A DNA stretch of 64,000 bases. Origin: Caballeronia jiangsuensis (GTDB lineage: Bacteria > Pseudomonadota > Gammaproteobacteria > Burkholderiales > Burkholderiaceae). Made by a program: the position numbers and the translations under genes. How positions within the stretch are numbered: the first letter of the stretch is position 1; the number at the start of each line of letters is the position of its first letter. A model generated the notes under the pieces. That model saw only the letters and a list, made by a program, of their open reading frames with translations. It did not search any database and had not been told where the DNA came from. Where the stretch lies: NCBI GenBank assembly GCA_000648925.1, contig JFHF01000011.1:62001-126000 (forward strand), given 5' to 3'. Positions 57,224 to 64,000 of the stretch are shown here, piece by piece.

Positions 57224-60082
57224 TTACTTCGCGATGATCTGCGCGCCCTTCAGGCGGCCGAACGCGCCTTCCACGAGCGCCTTCTGCTGCTCGTAGTGCT
57301 TCGCGTAGTAGCCGACCGCCGGCGATGCCGAAGCCGGACGGCCGCTGTAGGCCAGCTTCATGCCGTCGCGCATGCCTTCGCGCAGATGGTGCTCGACGTA
57401 GAACCAGGCGCCCTGGTTCTGCGGCTCGTCCTGCACCCAGACCACTTCCGTCGCGTTCTCGTACTTCTTGAGTTCAGCGTCGAACTGCTTGTGCGCGAAC
57501 GGATACAGCTGCTCGATACGCACAATGGCGACATCGTTGCTCTTCGCTTCGCGGCGATGCGCGACGAGGTCGTAGTACACGCGGCCCGAACACACGACCA
57601 CGCGCTTGACCTTCTTCGGCTCGATGCCCGCTTCGACTTCACCGATGACCGGCTGGAACGAGCCCTTCGACAGTTCCGTCAGATCCGACACGGCTTCCTT
57701 GTGACGCAGCAGCGACTTCGGCGTGAAGATGATGAGCGGCTTGCGGAACAGGCGGATCATCTGACGGCGCAGCAGGTGGAAGACCTGCGCCGGCGTCGTC
57801 GGCTGGACCACCTGCATGTTGTGATCCGCGCACAGTTGCAGGAAGCGCTCGATACGCGCCGACGAGTGCTCCGGGCCCTGACCTTCGTAGCCGTGCGGGA
57901 GCATCATCGTGAGACCCGAGACGCGGCCCCACTTCACTTCGCCCGACGAGATGAACTGGTCGATCACGACCTGCGCGCCGTTCACGAAGTCGCCGAACTG
58001 CGCTTCCCACGCGACGAACGTGTTCGGTTCCGCCGTCGAATAGCCGTACTCGAAGCCGAGCACCGCTTCTTCGGACAGCACGGAGTCGATCACCGTGAAC
58101 TTGGCCTGGCCTTCCGCGATGTTCTGCAGCGGAATGTAGGTGCCGTCGTTCCAGCGCTCACGGTTCTGATCGTGCAGCACCGCGTGACGATGCGTGAACG
58201 TGCCGCGACCGGAGTCCTGGCCCGTCAGACGCACGGCGTAGCCCGATGCGACCAGCGACGCGAACGCGAGATGCTCGCCCATGCCCCAGTCGAGCTTGGC
58301 TTCGCCGAGACCCATCGCGCGGCGGTCGTTGATCACGCGCTCGACGAGCGGGTGAACCTTGAAGTTCTCGGGAATCGTCGTGATGCGCTCGGCGAGACGC
58401 TTCAGTTCGGCGAGCGGAACCGCCGTGTCGGCCGCGTCGGTCCACTTGCGGTTCAGGAACGGCACCCAGTCGACCGCGTACTTGCTCTTGTAGTTCGAGA
58501 GCACGGGATCGATCGTGTGATGGCCTTCGTCCATCGCCTGACGATATTCCTTGATGAACCGGTCGGCGTCGTCGGCCGTAATCACGCCTTGCTGCACAAG
58601 CTTTTCCGCGTAGACGGCGCGCGTGCCCGGATGCTTGGCGATGGTCTTGTACATCAGCGGCTGCGTGACGGCCGGCGTGTCCTGCTCGTTGTGGCCGAGC
58701 TTGCGGAAGCAGATGATGTCGACGACCACGTCCTTGTGGAACTTCATGCGGAAGTCGATGGCGAGCTGCGTGGCGAGCACGACGGCTTCGGGATCGTCAC
58801 CGTTCACGTGCAGTACCGGCGCCTCGATCATCTTGACGACGTCCGAGCAGTACAGCGTCGAGCGCGCATCGCGCGGGTCCGACGTGGTGAAGCCGATCTG
58901 GTTGTTGATGACGATGTGCAGCGTGCCGTGCGTGCCGTAGCCGCGCGTCTGCGCGAGGTTCAGCGTTTCCATCACGACGCCCTGGCCCGCGAAGGCCGCG
59001 TCGCCGTGCACTTGCACCGGCAGCACTTGCAGACCTTCTTCGTCGCCGCGACGATCCATACGCGCCTTGGCCGAACCTTCGACCACCGGATTCACGATTT
59101 CCAGGTGCGACGGGTTGAACGCGAGCGACAGGTGAACGGGACCGCCTTCGGTGGCGACATCCGACGAGAAGCCCTTGTGATACTTCACGTCGCCGGCCGG
59201 CAGGTCATCGACGTGCTTGCCTTCGAATTCGGCGAACAGGTCCGCCGGCATCTTGCCGAGCGTATTGACCAGCACGTTCAGACGCCCACGGTGCGCCATG
59301 CCGATGACGATTTCCTGCACGCCGCTCTTGCCCGCGTGACGGACGACTTCGTCCATCGACGCGATGAAGCTCTCGCCGCCTTCCAGCGAGAAACGCTTCT
59401 GGCCGACATATTTGGTGTGCAGGAAACGCTCGAGGCCTTCGGCGGCCGTCAGGCGGTTCAGGATGTGCTTTTTCTTTTCGTTCGTGAAGTTCGGCGTCGA
59501 GCGGATCGACTCGAGCTTCTCCTTCCACCAGCGCTTTTGTTCAGGATCGCTGATGTACATGAACTCGGCGCCGATCGTGCCGCAGTACGTGTCGCGCAGC
59601 GCCTTGACGATGTCGCGCAGCGATGCCTGCTCGAAACCGAAGTACAGGTTGTTCGCGTTGAACACCTGATCCATGTCGGCTTCGGTGAAGTCGTAAAAGC
59701 CGGGTTCGAGTTCGGGGATCGCGGGACGCTCGCGGCGCTTGAGCGGATCGAGGTTCGCCCATTGCGTGCCGAGGAAGCGGTACGCGCCGATCAGCGACTG
59801 GACGTAGACCTGCTTGCGTGCGGTGGTGAGGTCGCCCGTGCTTTCGCGCGGCAGGAAGGCATTCGCCTTTGCGCGCTGAGCGAACGACTCGACGATGGGG
59901 CCGTGGGCCACGTCGTTGTGAGCCGTGCCGTCCGATGCGGGCACGTTCTGCAACGCATCGAAGTAGGCTCGCCAGGTCTCGGGCACTGACGCGGGATTAT
60001 CGAGATATTGCTCGTACAACTCTTCGACGTACGGAGCATTACCGCCGAACAGATAAGAGTTCGACTGGAATTGCTTCATCAT
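57224..60082 (-). CDS. odhA: 2-oxoglutarate dehydrogenase E1
   Basis: A 952-residue thiamine-diphosphate enzyme that decarboxylates 2-oxoglutarate in the citric acid cycle. Seen: the E2-binding N-terminal peptide followed by NAPYVEELYEQYLDNPASVPETWRAYF, IGMAHRGRLNVLVN, FSSDVATEGGPVHLSLAFNPSHLE, GDAAFAGQGVVMETLN, and the transketolase-like half with GRGTFTHRHAV and LPHGYEGQGPEHSSAR. Two adjacent ATG codons (60082, 60079) begin the gene; GGTGAG lies upstream. First gene of the complex operon. Confidence 0.97.
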   Translation of the reverse strand: MMKQFQSNSYLFGGNAPYVEELYEQYLDNPASVPETWRAYFDALQNVPASDGTAHNDVAHGPIVESFAQRAKANAFLPRESTGDLTTARKQVYVQSLIGAYRFLGTQWANLDPLKRRERPAIPELEPGFYDFTEADMDQVFNANNLYFGFEQASLRDIVKALRDTYCGTIGAEFMYISDPEQKRWWKEKLESIRSTPNFTNEKKKHILNRLTAAEGLERFLHTKYVGQKRFSLEGGESFIASMDEVVRHAGKSGVQEIVIGMAHRGRLNVLVNTLGKMPADLFAEFEGKHVDDLPAGDVKYHKGFSSDVATEGGPVHLSLAFNPSHLEIVNPVVEGSAKARMDRRGDEEGLQVLPVQVHGDAAFAGQGVVMETLNLAQTRGYGTHGTLHIVINNQIGFTTSDPRDARSTLYCSDVVKMIEAPVLHVNGDDPEAVVLATQLAIDFRMKFHKDVVVDIICFRKLGHNEQDTPAVTQPLMYKTIAKHPGTRAVYAEKLVQQGVITADDADRFIKEYRQAMDEGHHTIDPVLSNYKSKYAVDWVPFLNRKWTDAADTAVPLAELKRLAERITTIPENFKVHPLVERVINDRRAMGLGEAKLDWGMGEHLAFASLVASGYAVRLTGQDSGRGTFTHRHAVLHDQNRERWNDGTYIPLQNIAEGQAKFTVIDSVLSEEAVLGFEYGYSTAEPNTFVAWEAQFGDFVNGAQVVIDQFISSGEVKWGRVSGLTMMLPHGYEGQGPEHSSARIERFLQLCADHNMQVVQPTTPAQVFHLLRRQMIRLFRKPLIIFTPKSLLRHKEAVSDLTELSKGSFQPVIGEVEAGIEPKKVKRVVVCSGRVYYDLVAHRREAKSNDVAIVRIEQLYPFAHKQFDAELKKYENATEVVWVQDEPQNQGAWFYVEHHLREGMRDGMKLAYSGRPASASPAVGYYAKHYEQQKALVEGAFGRLKGAQIIAK

Positions 60083-60415
60083 TTTACGCTCACCTTTCTT
60101 CGAGTTTCTCGAGGAAGTGCGGGTTAAGAAACCTTCCGCGCCACGGCCTGACCGTTTAGCGGATTGCGCGAATCAAGTCTGCTTGGAAGGACCTAAAAAG
60201 CGACAGCTAATCGAAGAAGCATAGCACAGAACGAATAGTCATATGACGGATCGCCGCATGTGCCTGCCGTCGTCATCCCACTGTCGTCATCCTCTACGCA
60301 ACAAGCATGTGCGGGCTTTTGTGGGATACGCAAGGGTCTCTTGCATGACGACGGAGAAAGCAAAAGCCGCCCGAAGGCGGCTCTTGTTCTGTCGATGCGA
60401 ATCGATACCTGAATC
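60083..60415. other. 333 bp intergene between typA terminator and odhA
   Basis: No gene is seen. It holds the odhA promoter area, the palindrome GTCATATGAC (60238-60247, 156 bp before the odhA start) and the typA terminator. Sigma-70 boxes are not clear. Confidence 0.5.
60359..60385 (-). terminator. Rho-independent terminator of typA
   Basis: On the minus strand AGCCGCC (60382-60376), a TTCG tetraloop and GGCGGCT (60371-60365) are followed by TTTGCTTT. It lies 30 bp after the typA stop. Confidence 0.85.
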
Positions 60416-62242
60416 TTACTCGGCGTTCGCTTCGCGGCTCGCGCGGCGGCGCTCGTGCTCCTTCAGATGACGCTTGCGTAGGCGGATCGACTGCGGCGTC
60501 ACTTCGACGAGTTCGTCATCGTCGATGAACTCGACCGCGTATTCCAGCGAAAGCTGGATCGGCGGCACGAGGCGCACGGCTTCGTCGGTGCCCGACGCGC
60601 GCACGTTGGTCAGCTGCTTGCCCTTGATCGGGTTCACGACGAGGTCGTTGTCGCGGCTGTGAATGCCGATGATCATGCCTTCATAGAGCGCATCGCCCGG
60701 CGACACGAACATGCGGCCGCGATCCTGCAGCTTCCACAGTGCATACGCGACAGCCGCGCCGTCGTCCTGCGAGATCAGCACGCCGTTGCGACGCTCGCCG
60801 ACCGAGCCTTCCTTCACCGGCGCGTACGAATCGAACGTGTGGCTCATCAGACCCGTGCCGCGCGTGAGCGTCAGAAACTCGCTCTGGAAGCCGATCAGAC
60901 CGCGCGCCGAAATCTTGTACTCGAGACGCGTGCGGCCGCGACCGTCGGAGGTCATGTCGAGCATTTCGCCCTTGCGGCGGCCGAGTTCTTCCATCACGCC
61001 GCCCTGATGCTGGTCTTCGATATCGACCGTCAGGTTTTCATACGGCTCGCACTTCACGCCGTCGATTTCCTGCAGCACGACGCGCGGACGCGACACCGCG
61101 AGTTCATAGCCTTCACGGCGCATGTTCTCGACGAGAATCGTCAGATGCAGCTCGCCCCGGCCCGACACTTCGAACGTGGTTTCGTCGCCGGTGTCTTTCA
61201 CGCGCAGCGCCACGTTGTGATTCAGTTCCTTCGTGAGACGGTCGCGAATCTGGCGGCTCGTCACGAACTTGCCTTCCTTGCCCGCGAGCGGCGACGAATT
61301 CACGAGGAAGTTCATCGTGAGCGTCGGTTCGTCGACGGTGATCATCGGCAGCGCTTCGGGATTGTCCGGCGAGCAGATCGTCACGCCGATGCCGATTTCC
61401 TCGATACCGTTGATCAGCACGATATCGCCGGCCTGCGCTTCTTCGACCTGCACGCGCTCCAGCCCGTGGAACGACAGCACCTGATTGATCTTGCGATTGA
61501 TGATCGCGCCGTCCGGACCCGAACGCACCGCCACCTGCATGCCGGGGCGAATGCGGCCACGCGCGACACGGCCCACGCCGATACGTCCGACATACGAGTT
61601 GTAGTCGAGCGACGTGATTTGCAGTTGCAGCGGGCCGTCCGGATCGGCCGGACGAACCGGCACGTGTTCGAGAATGGCTTCGAAGAGCGGACGCATGGTG
61701 CCTTCGCGCACTTCGGGCGAGAGACCCGCGTAGCCGTTCAGACCCGACGCATAAACGATCGGGAAGTCGAGTTGCTCTTCGGTCGCGCCGAGCTTGTCGA
61801 AGAGATCGAAAGTCTGGTTGATCACCCAGTCGATACGCGCGCCCGGACGGTCCACCTTGTTGATGACGACGATCGGCTTGAGACCCAGCGCGAGCGCCTT
61901 CTTCGTGACGAAACGCGTCTGCGGCATCGGACCTTCGACGGCGTCGACGAGCAGCAGCACGGAATCGACCATCGACAGCACGCGCTCCACTTCACCGCCG
62001 AAGTCGGCGTGGCCCGGCGTATCGACGATATTGATGTGCGTGCCTTCGTATTCAACGGCGCAGTTCTTCGCAAGAATCGTGATGCCACGTTCCTTTTCGA
62101 TGTCGTTCGAGTCCATGACGCGCTCGGCGACCTGCTGGTTTTCCCGGAACGTGCCCGACTGGCGGAGCAACTGGTCGACGAGCGTGGTCTTGCCGTGGTC
62201 GACGTGGGCAATGATGGCGATATTGCGGAGGGCGCGAGTCAT
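60416..62242 (-). CDS. typA: Translational GTPase TypA/BipA
   Basis: A 608-residue ribosome-associated GTPase of the EF-G type needed for ribosome assembly and growth under stress or cold. Seen: G1 AHVDHGKTT (near residue 12), switch [34 protein letters not shown], then beta-barrel, EF-G III/V-like domains and the TypA-specific C-terminal domain ([37 protein letters not shown]). Full length. Monocistronic, with its own promoter and terminator. Confidence 0.98.
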   Translation of the reverse strand: MTRALRNIAIIAHVDHGKTTLVDQLLRQSGTFRENQQVAERVMDSNDIEKERGITILAKNCAVEYEGTHINIVDTPGHADFGGEVERVLSMVDSVLLLVDAVEGPMPQTRFVTKKALALGLKPIVVINKVDRPGARIDWVINQTFDLFDKLGATEEQLDFPIVYASGLNGYAGLSPEVREGTMRPLFEAILEHVPVRPADPDGPLQLQITSLDYNSYVGRIGVGRVARGRIRPGMQVAVRSGPDGAIINRKINQVLSFHGLERVQVEEAQAGDIVLINGIEEIGIGVTICSPDNPEALPMITVDEPTLTMNFLVNSSPLAGKEGKFVTSRQIRDRLTKELNHNVALRVKDTGDETTFEVSGRGELHLTILVENMRREGYELAVSRPRVVLQEIDGVKCEPYENLTVDIEDQHQGGVMEELGRRKGEMLDMTSDGRGRTRLEYKISARGLIGFQSEFLTLTRGTGLMSHTFDSYAPVKEGSVGERRNGVLISQDDGAAVAYALWKLQDRGRMFVSPGDALYEGMIIGIHSRDNDLVVNPIKGKQLTNVRASGTDEAVRLVPPIQLSLEYAVEFIDDDELVEVTPQSIRLRKRHLKEHERRRASREANAE

Positions 62243-62368
62243 ATAGAGATGTCTTGGTTGTGCGCCGTCGGAGCGAGTCTCTTCAGCGAGACGTCATGGC
62301 TCGGCAAACCCCCCTTGAAACCGTCATGCAAGCATGACTATGCGGGCCCGGCGCGGTGAGAACCGTAA

Positions 62369-62377
62369 ATTATAGCA
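62369..62377 (-). promoter_or_regulatory. Extended -10 promoter of typA
   Basis: On the minus strand TGCTATAAT gives TATAAT (62374-62369) preceded by the TGn extension, about 130 bp before the typA ATG. No matching -35 at 16-18 bp. Confidence 0.55.
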
Positions 62378-62488
62378 CGCATGGATGTCGTTCCCTTGCA
62401 ATAGGACTCAACCCGTAAGTCCTGGGTCTCGACCCCGCCCCGTCGCAGCCGCGCACGACCGATTGTTAAGCGGTTTCAGAAAAGAGTC

Positions 62489-62517
62489 TTGCAGCGACTG
62501 AAACGCTTGCCTATAAT
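62489..62517 (+). promoter_or_regulatory. Sigma-70 promoter of the MarR-type gene
   Basis: TTGCAG (62489-62494), a 17 bp spacer and a perfect TATAAT (62512-62517), 38 bp before the MarR start. Confidence 0.85.
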
Positions 62518-62532
62518 CCTGCCTAGTCAACT

Positions 62533-62548
62533 ATTGCAATCGCACAAT
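62533..62548. promoter_or_regulatory. Possible MarR operator between promoter and start
   Basis: ATTGCAATCGCACAAT is an imperfect inverted repeat (ATTG…CAAT) lying just after the -10 box, a usual position for MarR autoregulation. Confidence 0.4.
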
Positions 62549-62555
62549 TATTTCC

Positions 62556-63071
62556 ATGAGCGACGCTCCGAAATCTGCGGCCATCGGCGATTACGTGTTC
62601 GCCGAGAGCGTCGGCTACCTGATCGGCCGGGTGCGCTCGACCATGTGGAACATGGTCACGCAACACACGACGTCCGAACTCGGCATCACGAGCACACAGG
62701 CAAGCATCCTCTTCATGCTGGCGGTCGGCAAGTGCCTGACGGCCGCGGACATCGCCCGCGAATACGGAATCGACGCGAGCGCCGTGACGCGCCTCATCGA
62801 CCGGCTGGAAAAGCGCGGCCTGCTCTCGCGTGTACGCAGCGAGGAAGATCGGCGCGTCGTGCGCCTCGCGCTGACGGACGAAGGCCAGGCAACGGCCGAG
62901 AAGATTCCCGCCATCTTTACGCGCGTGCTGGATAACCTGCTCGCGGGCTTCACGCCCGAAGAAGTGGGCTTCCTGAAAAGTATGCTGCGGCGGATTCTGG
63001 CAAATTCCTGCGATCCTTCCGTCGCGTCGCTGCTACATGGCAACGATAAGCCTGGTACGTCATTGCGATGA
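62556..63071 (+). CDS. MarR family transcriptional regulator of an efflux operon
   Basis: A 171-residue winged-helix regulator. Seen: a dimerisation helix, LGITSTQASILFMLAV, the recognition helix IDASAVTRLIDRLEKRGLLSR, and the wing SEEDRRVVRLALTDEG, all classic MarR. It precedes by 75 bp an OprM-like outer-membrane channel gene, an arrangement usual for EmrAB-type multidrug operons, so it probably represses that operon until a phenolic or other ligand binds. Its stop codon lies inside a perfect 12 bp inverted repeat. Confidence 0.94.
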   Translation: MSDAPKSAAIGDYVFAESVGYLIGRVRSTMWNMVTQHTTSELGITSTQASILFMLAVGKCLTAADIAREYGIDASAVTRLIDRLEKRGLLSRVRSEEDRRVVRLALTDEGQATAEKIPAIFTRVLDNLLAGFTPEEVGFLKSMLRRILANSCDPSVASLLHGNDKPGTSLR

Positions 63072-63092
63072 CAAGCAAATTTGTCATCGCAA
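63063..63092. promoter_or_regulatory. Perfect 12 bp inverted repeat overlapping the marR-type stop
   Basis: TTGCGATGACAA (63063-63074) and TTGTCATCGCAA (63081-63092) are exact inverted repeats 6 bp apart, between the MarR gene and the efflux channel. It could be an operator or an RNA hairpin without a T run. Confidence 0.7.
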
Positions 63093-63146
63093 GCCTACAA
63101 AATGATTGCAACGTCCATCTTTAATTCTCTTCTCAAGAGACGAGAT

Positions 63147-64000
63147 ATGAACCACCTTTCCTTGTCCGCGCTGCCCGGCGAGCGTCGCGTGAAGAGCGCC
63201 GTGGCTGCCGCGATGGCTGCCCTCGCGCTCGCGGGTTGCGCGAACTACGCGGGCATTTCGAGCGACAAGCAGATTGCCGCGCCTGAAAACTTCGATGCCA
63301 CGCTGAGCCTGCCGGGACAAGGCGGCCAGTGGCCGGCGCTCGACTGGGCGAAGCAGTTCGGCGATCCGCAGTTGCCGCAACTGATCGACGAGGCGCTCGC
63401 GGACAATCCGACCATCGCGCAGGCGCAGTCGCGCATTGCGAAGGCGTCGTCGTATATCGAGACGTCGCGCTCGGCGCTCTATCCGAAGGTCAACGGATCG
63501 TATTCGTGGACGCGCGAACTGTATTCGGCCAACGCGCTCTTCCCGCCTCCCTACGGCGGCACCTGGTACAGCGAGAACAACGTGCTCGCGAGCGCGTCGT
63601 GGGAACTCGACCTGTGGGGCAAGAATCGCTCGCGGCTGAACATGGCGGTGTCGCAGCAAAAGGCCGCCGAAGCGGACATGCAGCAGGCGCGCGTGACGCT
63701 GGCGACATCGGTCGCGCGCACGTATAACCAGCTTGCGCTGCTCTACGCGCTGCGCGACGTCGCCCAGCGCGAGATCGCAAATCGGCAGGACGTCGGGCGC
63801 ATCACGAACGGGCGCGTCGCGGCCGGGCTCGATACCAACGTCGAGCGCCGCACCGCGGAAGGCAACGTCGCGACGAGCCAGACGAACTCGACCGAGCTCG
63901 ACGGACAGATCGAGACCGTCCGCTATCAACTCGCCGCGCTGCTCGGCAAGGGTCCGGACCGCGGCCTGCAGATCGCTAAGCCCGTGATCAATCCGAACGT
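63147..64000 (+). CDS. RND/EmrAB-type outer-membrane efflux lipoprotein (OprM/NodT family), 3' end outside window
   Basis: At least 284 residues, running off the right edge. Signal peptide with lipobox LAGC (Cys near residue 31) for outer-membrane lipid anchoring. Then the OEP repeat: WAKQFGDPQLPQLIDEALADNPTIAQAQSRI, VNGSYSWTRE, SASWELDLWGKNRSRL (NodT hallmark), and a coiled-coil VTLATSVARTYNQLALLYALRDVAQREI. It forms a trimeric channel for drug export. Membrane-fusion and pump genes would be expected beyond the window. ATG 63147 precedes the signal; the upstream site is weak. Confidence 0.93.
   Translation, partial: MNHLSLSALPGERRVKSAVAAAMAALALAGCANYAGISSDKQIAAPENFDATLSLPGQGGQWPALDWAKQFGDPQLPQLIDEALADNPTIAQAQSRIAKASSYIETSRSALYPKVNGSYSWTRELYSANALFPPPYGGTWYSENNVLASASWELDLWGKNRSRLNMAVSQQKAAEADMQQARVTLATSVARTYNQLALLYALRDVAQREIANRQDVGRITNGRVAAGLDTNVERRTAEGNVATSQTNSTELDGQIETVRYQLAALLGKGPDRGLQIAKPVINPN

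Larger units (their letters stand above)
62243..62555. other. 313 bp divergent intergene between typA and marR-type gene
   Basis: Holds the typA extended -10 promoter on the left and the MarR-gene promoter and inverted repeat on the right. No protein gene is supported in it. Confidence 0.6.

Noticed and set aside
54288..59989. Two frames of over 900 codons antisense to the 2-oxoglutarate dehydrogenase genes
   Set aside because: Arg/His-rich shadow translations without any domain; the enzymes opposite are certain.

Overview
This 64 kb window is a GC-rich, densely packed bacterial chromosome segment. Gene content and protein wording point to Burkholderiaceae, most likely Paraburkholderia, Caballeronia or a close relative. 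Supporting evidence includes the Aat/Bpt pair, pyrD with a GTG start, a MarR gene ahead of an OprM-like efflux gene, and the odhA-odhB-lpdA cluster beside zapE. The genus is an inference; no rRNA is present.

Left part (1-24 kb): the tail of an unknown protein, a MATE exporter, and a bacterial alpha-2-macroglobulin translated just ahead of its partner PbpC. Then come a helix-hairpin-helix exported protein, a YidB-like protein, and clpB behind a near-consensus sigma-32 promoter. An NsrR-type nitric-oxide sensor lies opposite a truncated haemoglobin. The molybdopterin genes moeA-moaD-moaE overlap. A Nudix hydrolase precedes the two N-degron aminoacyl-transferases aat and bpt, then pyrD, and a polar amino-acid binding protein and permease that lack a nearby ATPase.

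Middle part (23-41 kb): a Gfo/Idh oxidoreductase with a FadR-type regulator, a GT4 glycosyltransferase, a GNAT acetyltransferase and a lone DUF1839 protein. A 1 kb gene-free stretch leads to a Crp/Fnr regulator and an undecaprenyl-phosphate sugar-phosphate transferase that starts exopolysaccharide synthesis. Next are rpiA, a SirB2 membrane protein, an AmiD-like lipoprotein amidase, an HNH nuclease with a McrA-like head domain, rlmB, rnr and two nearly identical tRNA-Leu(CAG) genes. After an MFS carrier lies a small lower-GC accessory patch (40.2-41.4 kb). It holds two short unrecognised proteins with the same layout and a puzzling intergene.

Right part (41.7-64 kb): a fatty-acid operon made of FadE, a high-molecular-weight FabG, a MaoC hydratase, a FadI-like thiolase and FadD, followed by a DUF1571 protein. 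This set could run beta-oxidation through (R)-3-hydroxyacyl-CoA. It is followed by a small winged-helix-like protein, surE, a DUF2147 protein and an orphan IS5-type DUF4096 protein. Then come zapE, the complete 2-oxoglutarate dehydrogenase complex, typA, and a MarR regulator with palindromic sites ahead of an OprM-type outer-membrane channel cut by the window end.

Most of the window is ordinary core genome. The least explained parts are the 40.2-41.4 kb patch, a minus-strand terminator with no gene at 27.4 kb, -10 boxes buried in a shared dyad, and a shared palindrome at 38.5 and 60.2 kb. No CRISPR array, rRNA, prophage or complete insertion sequence was seen.
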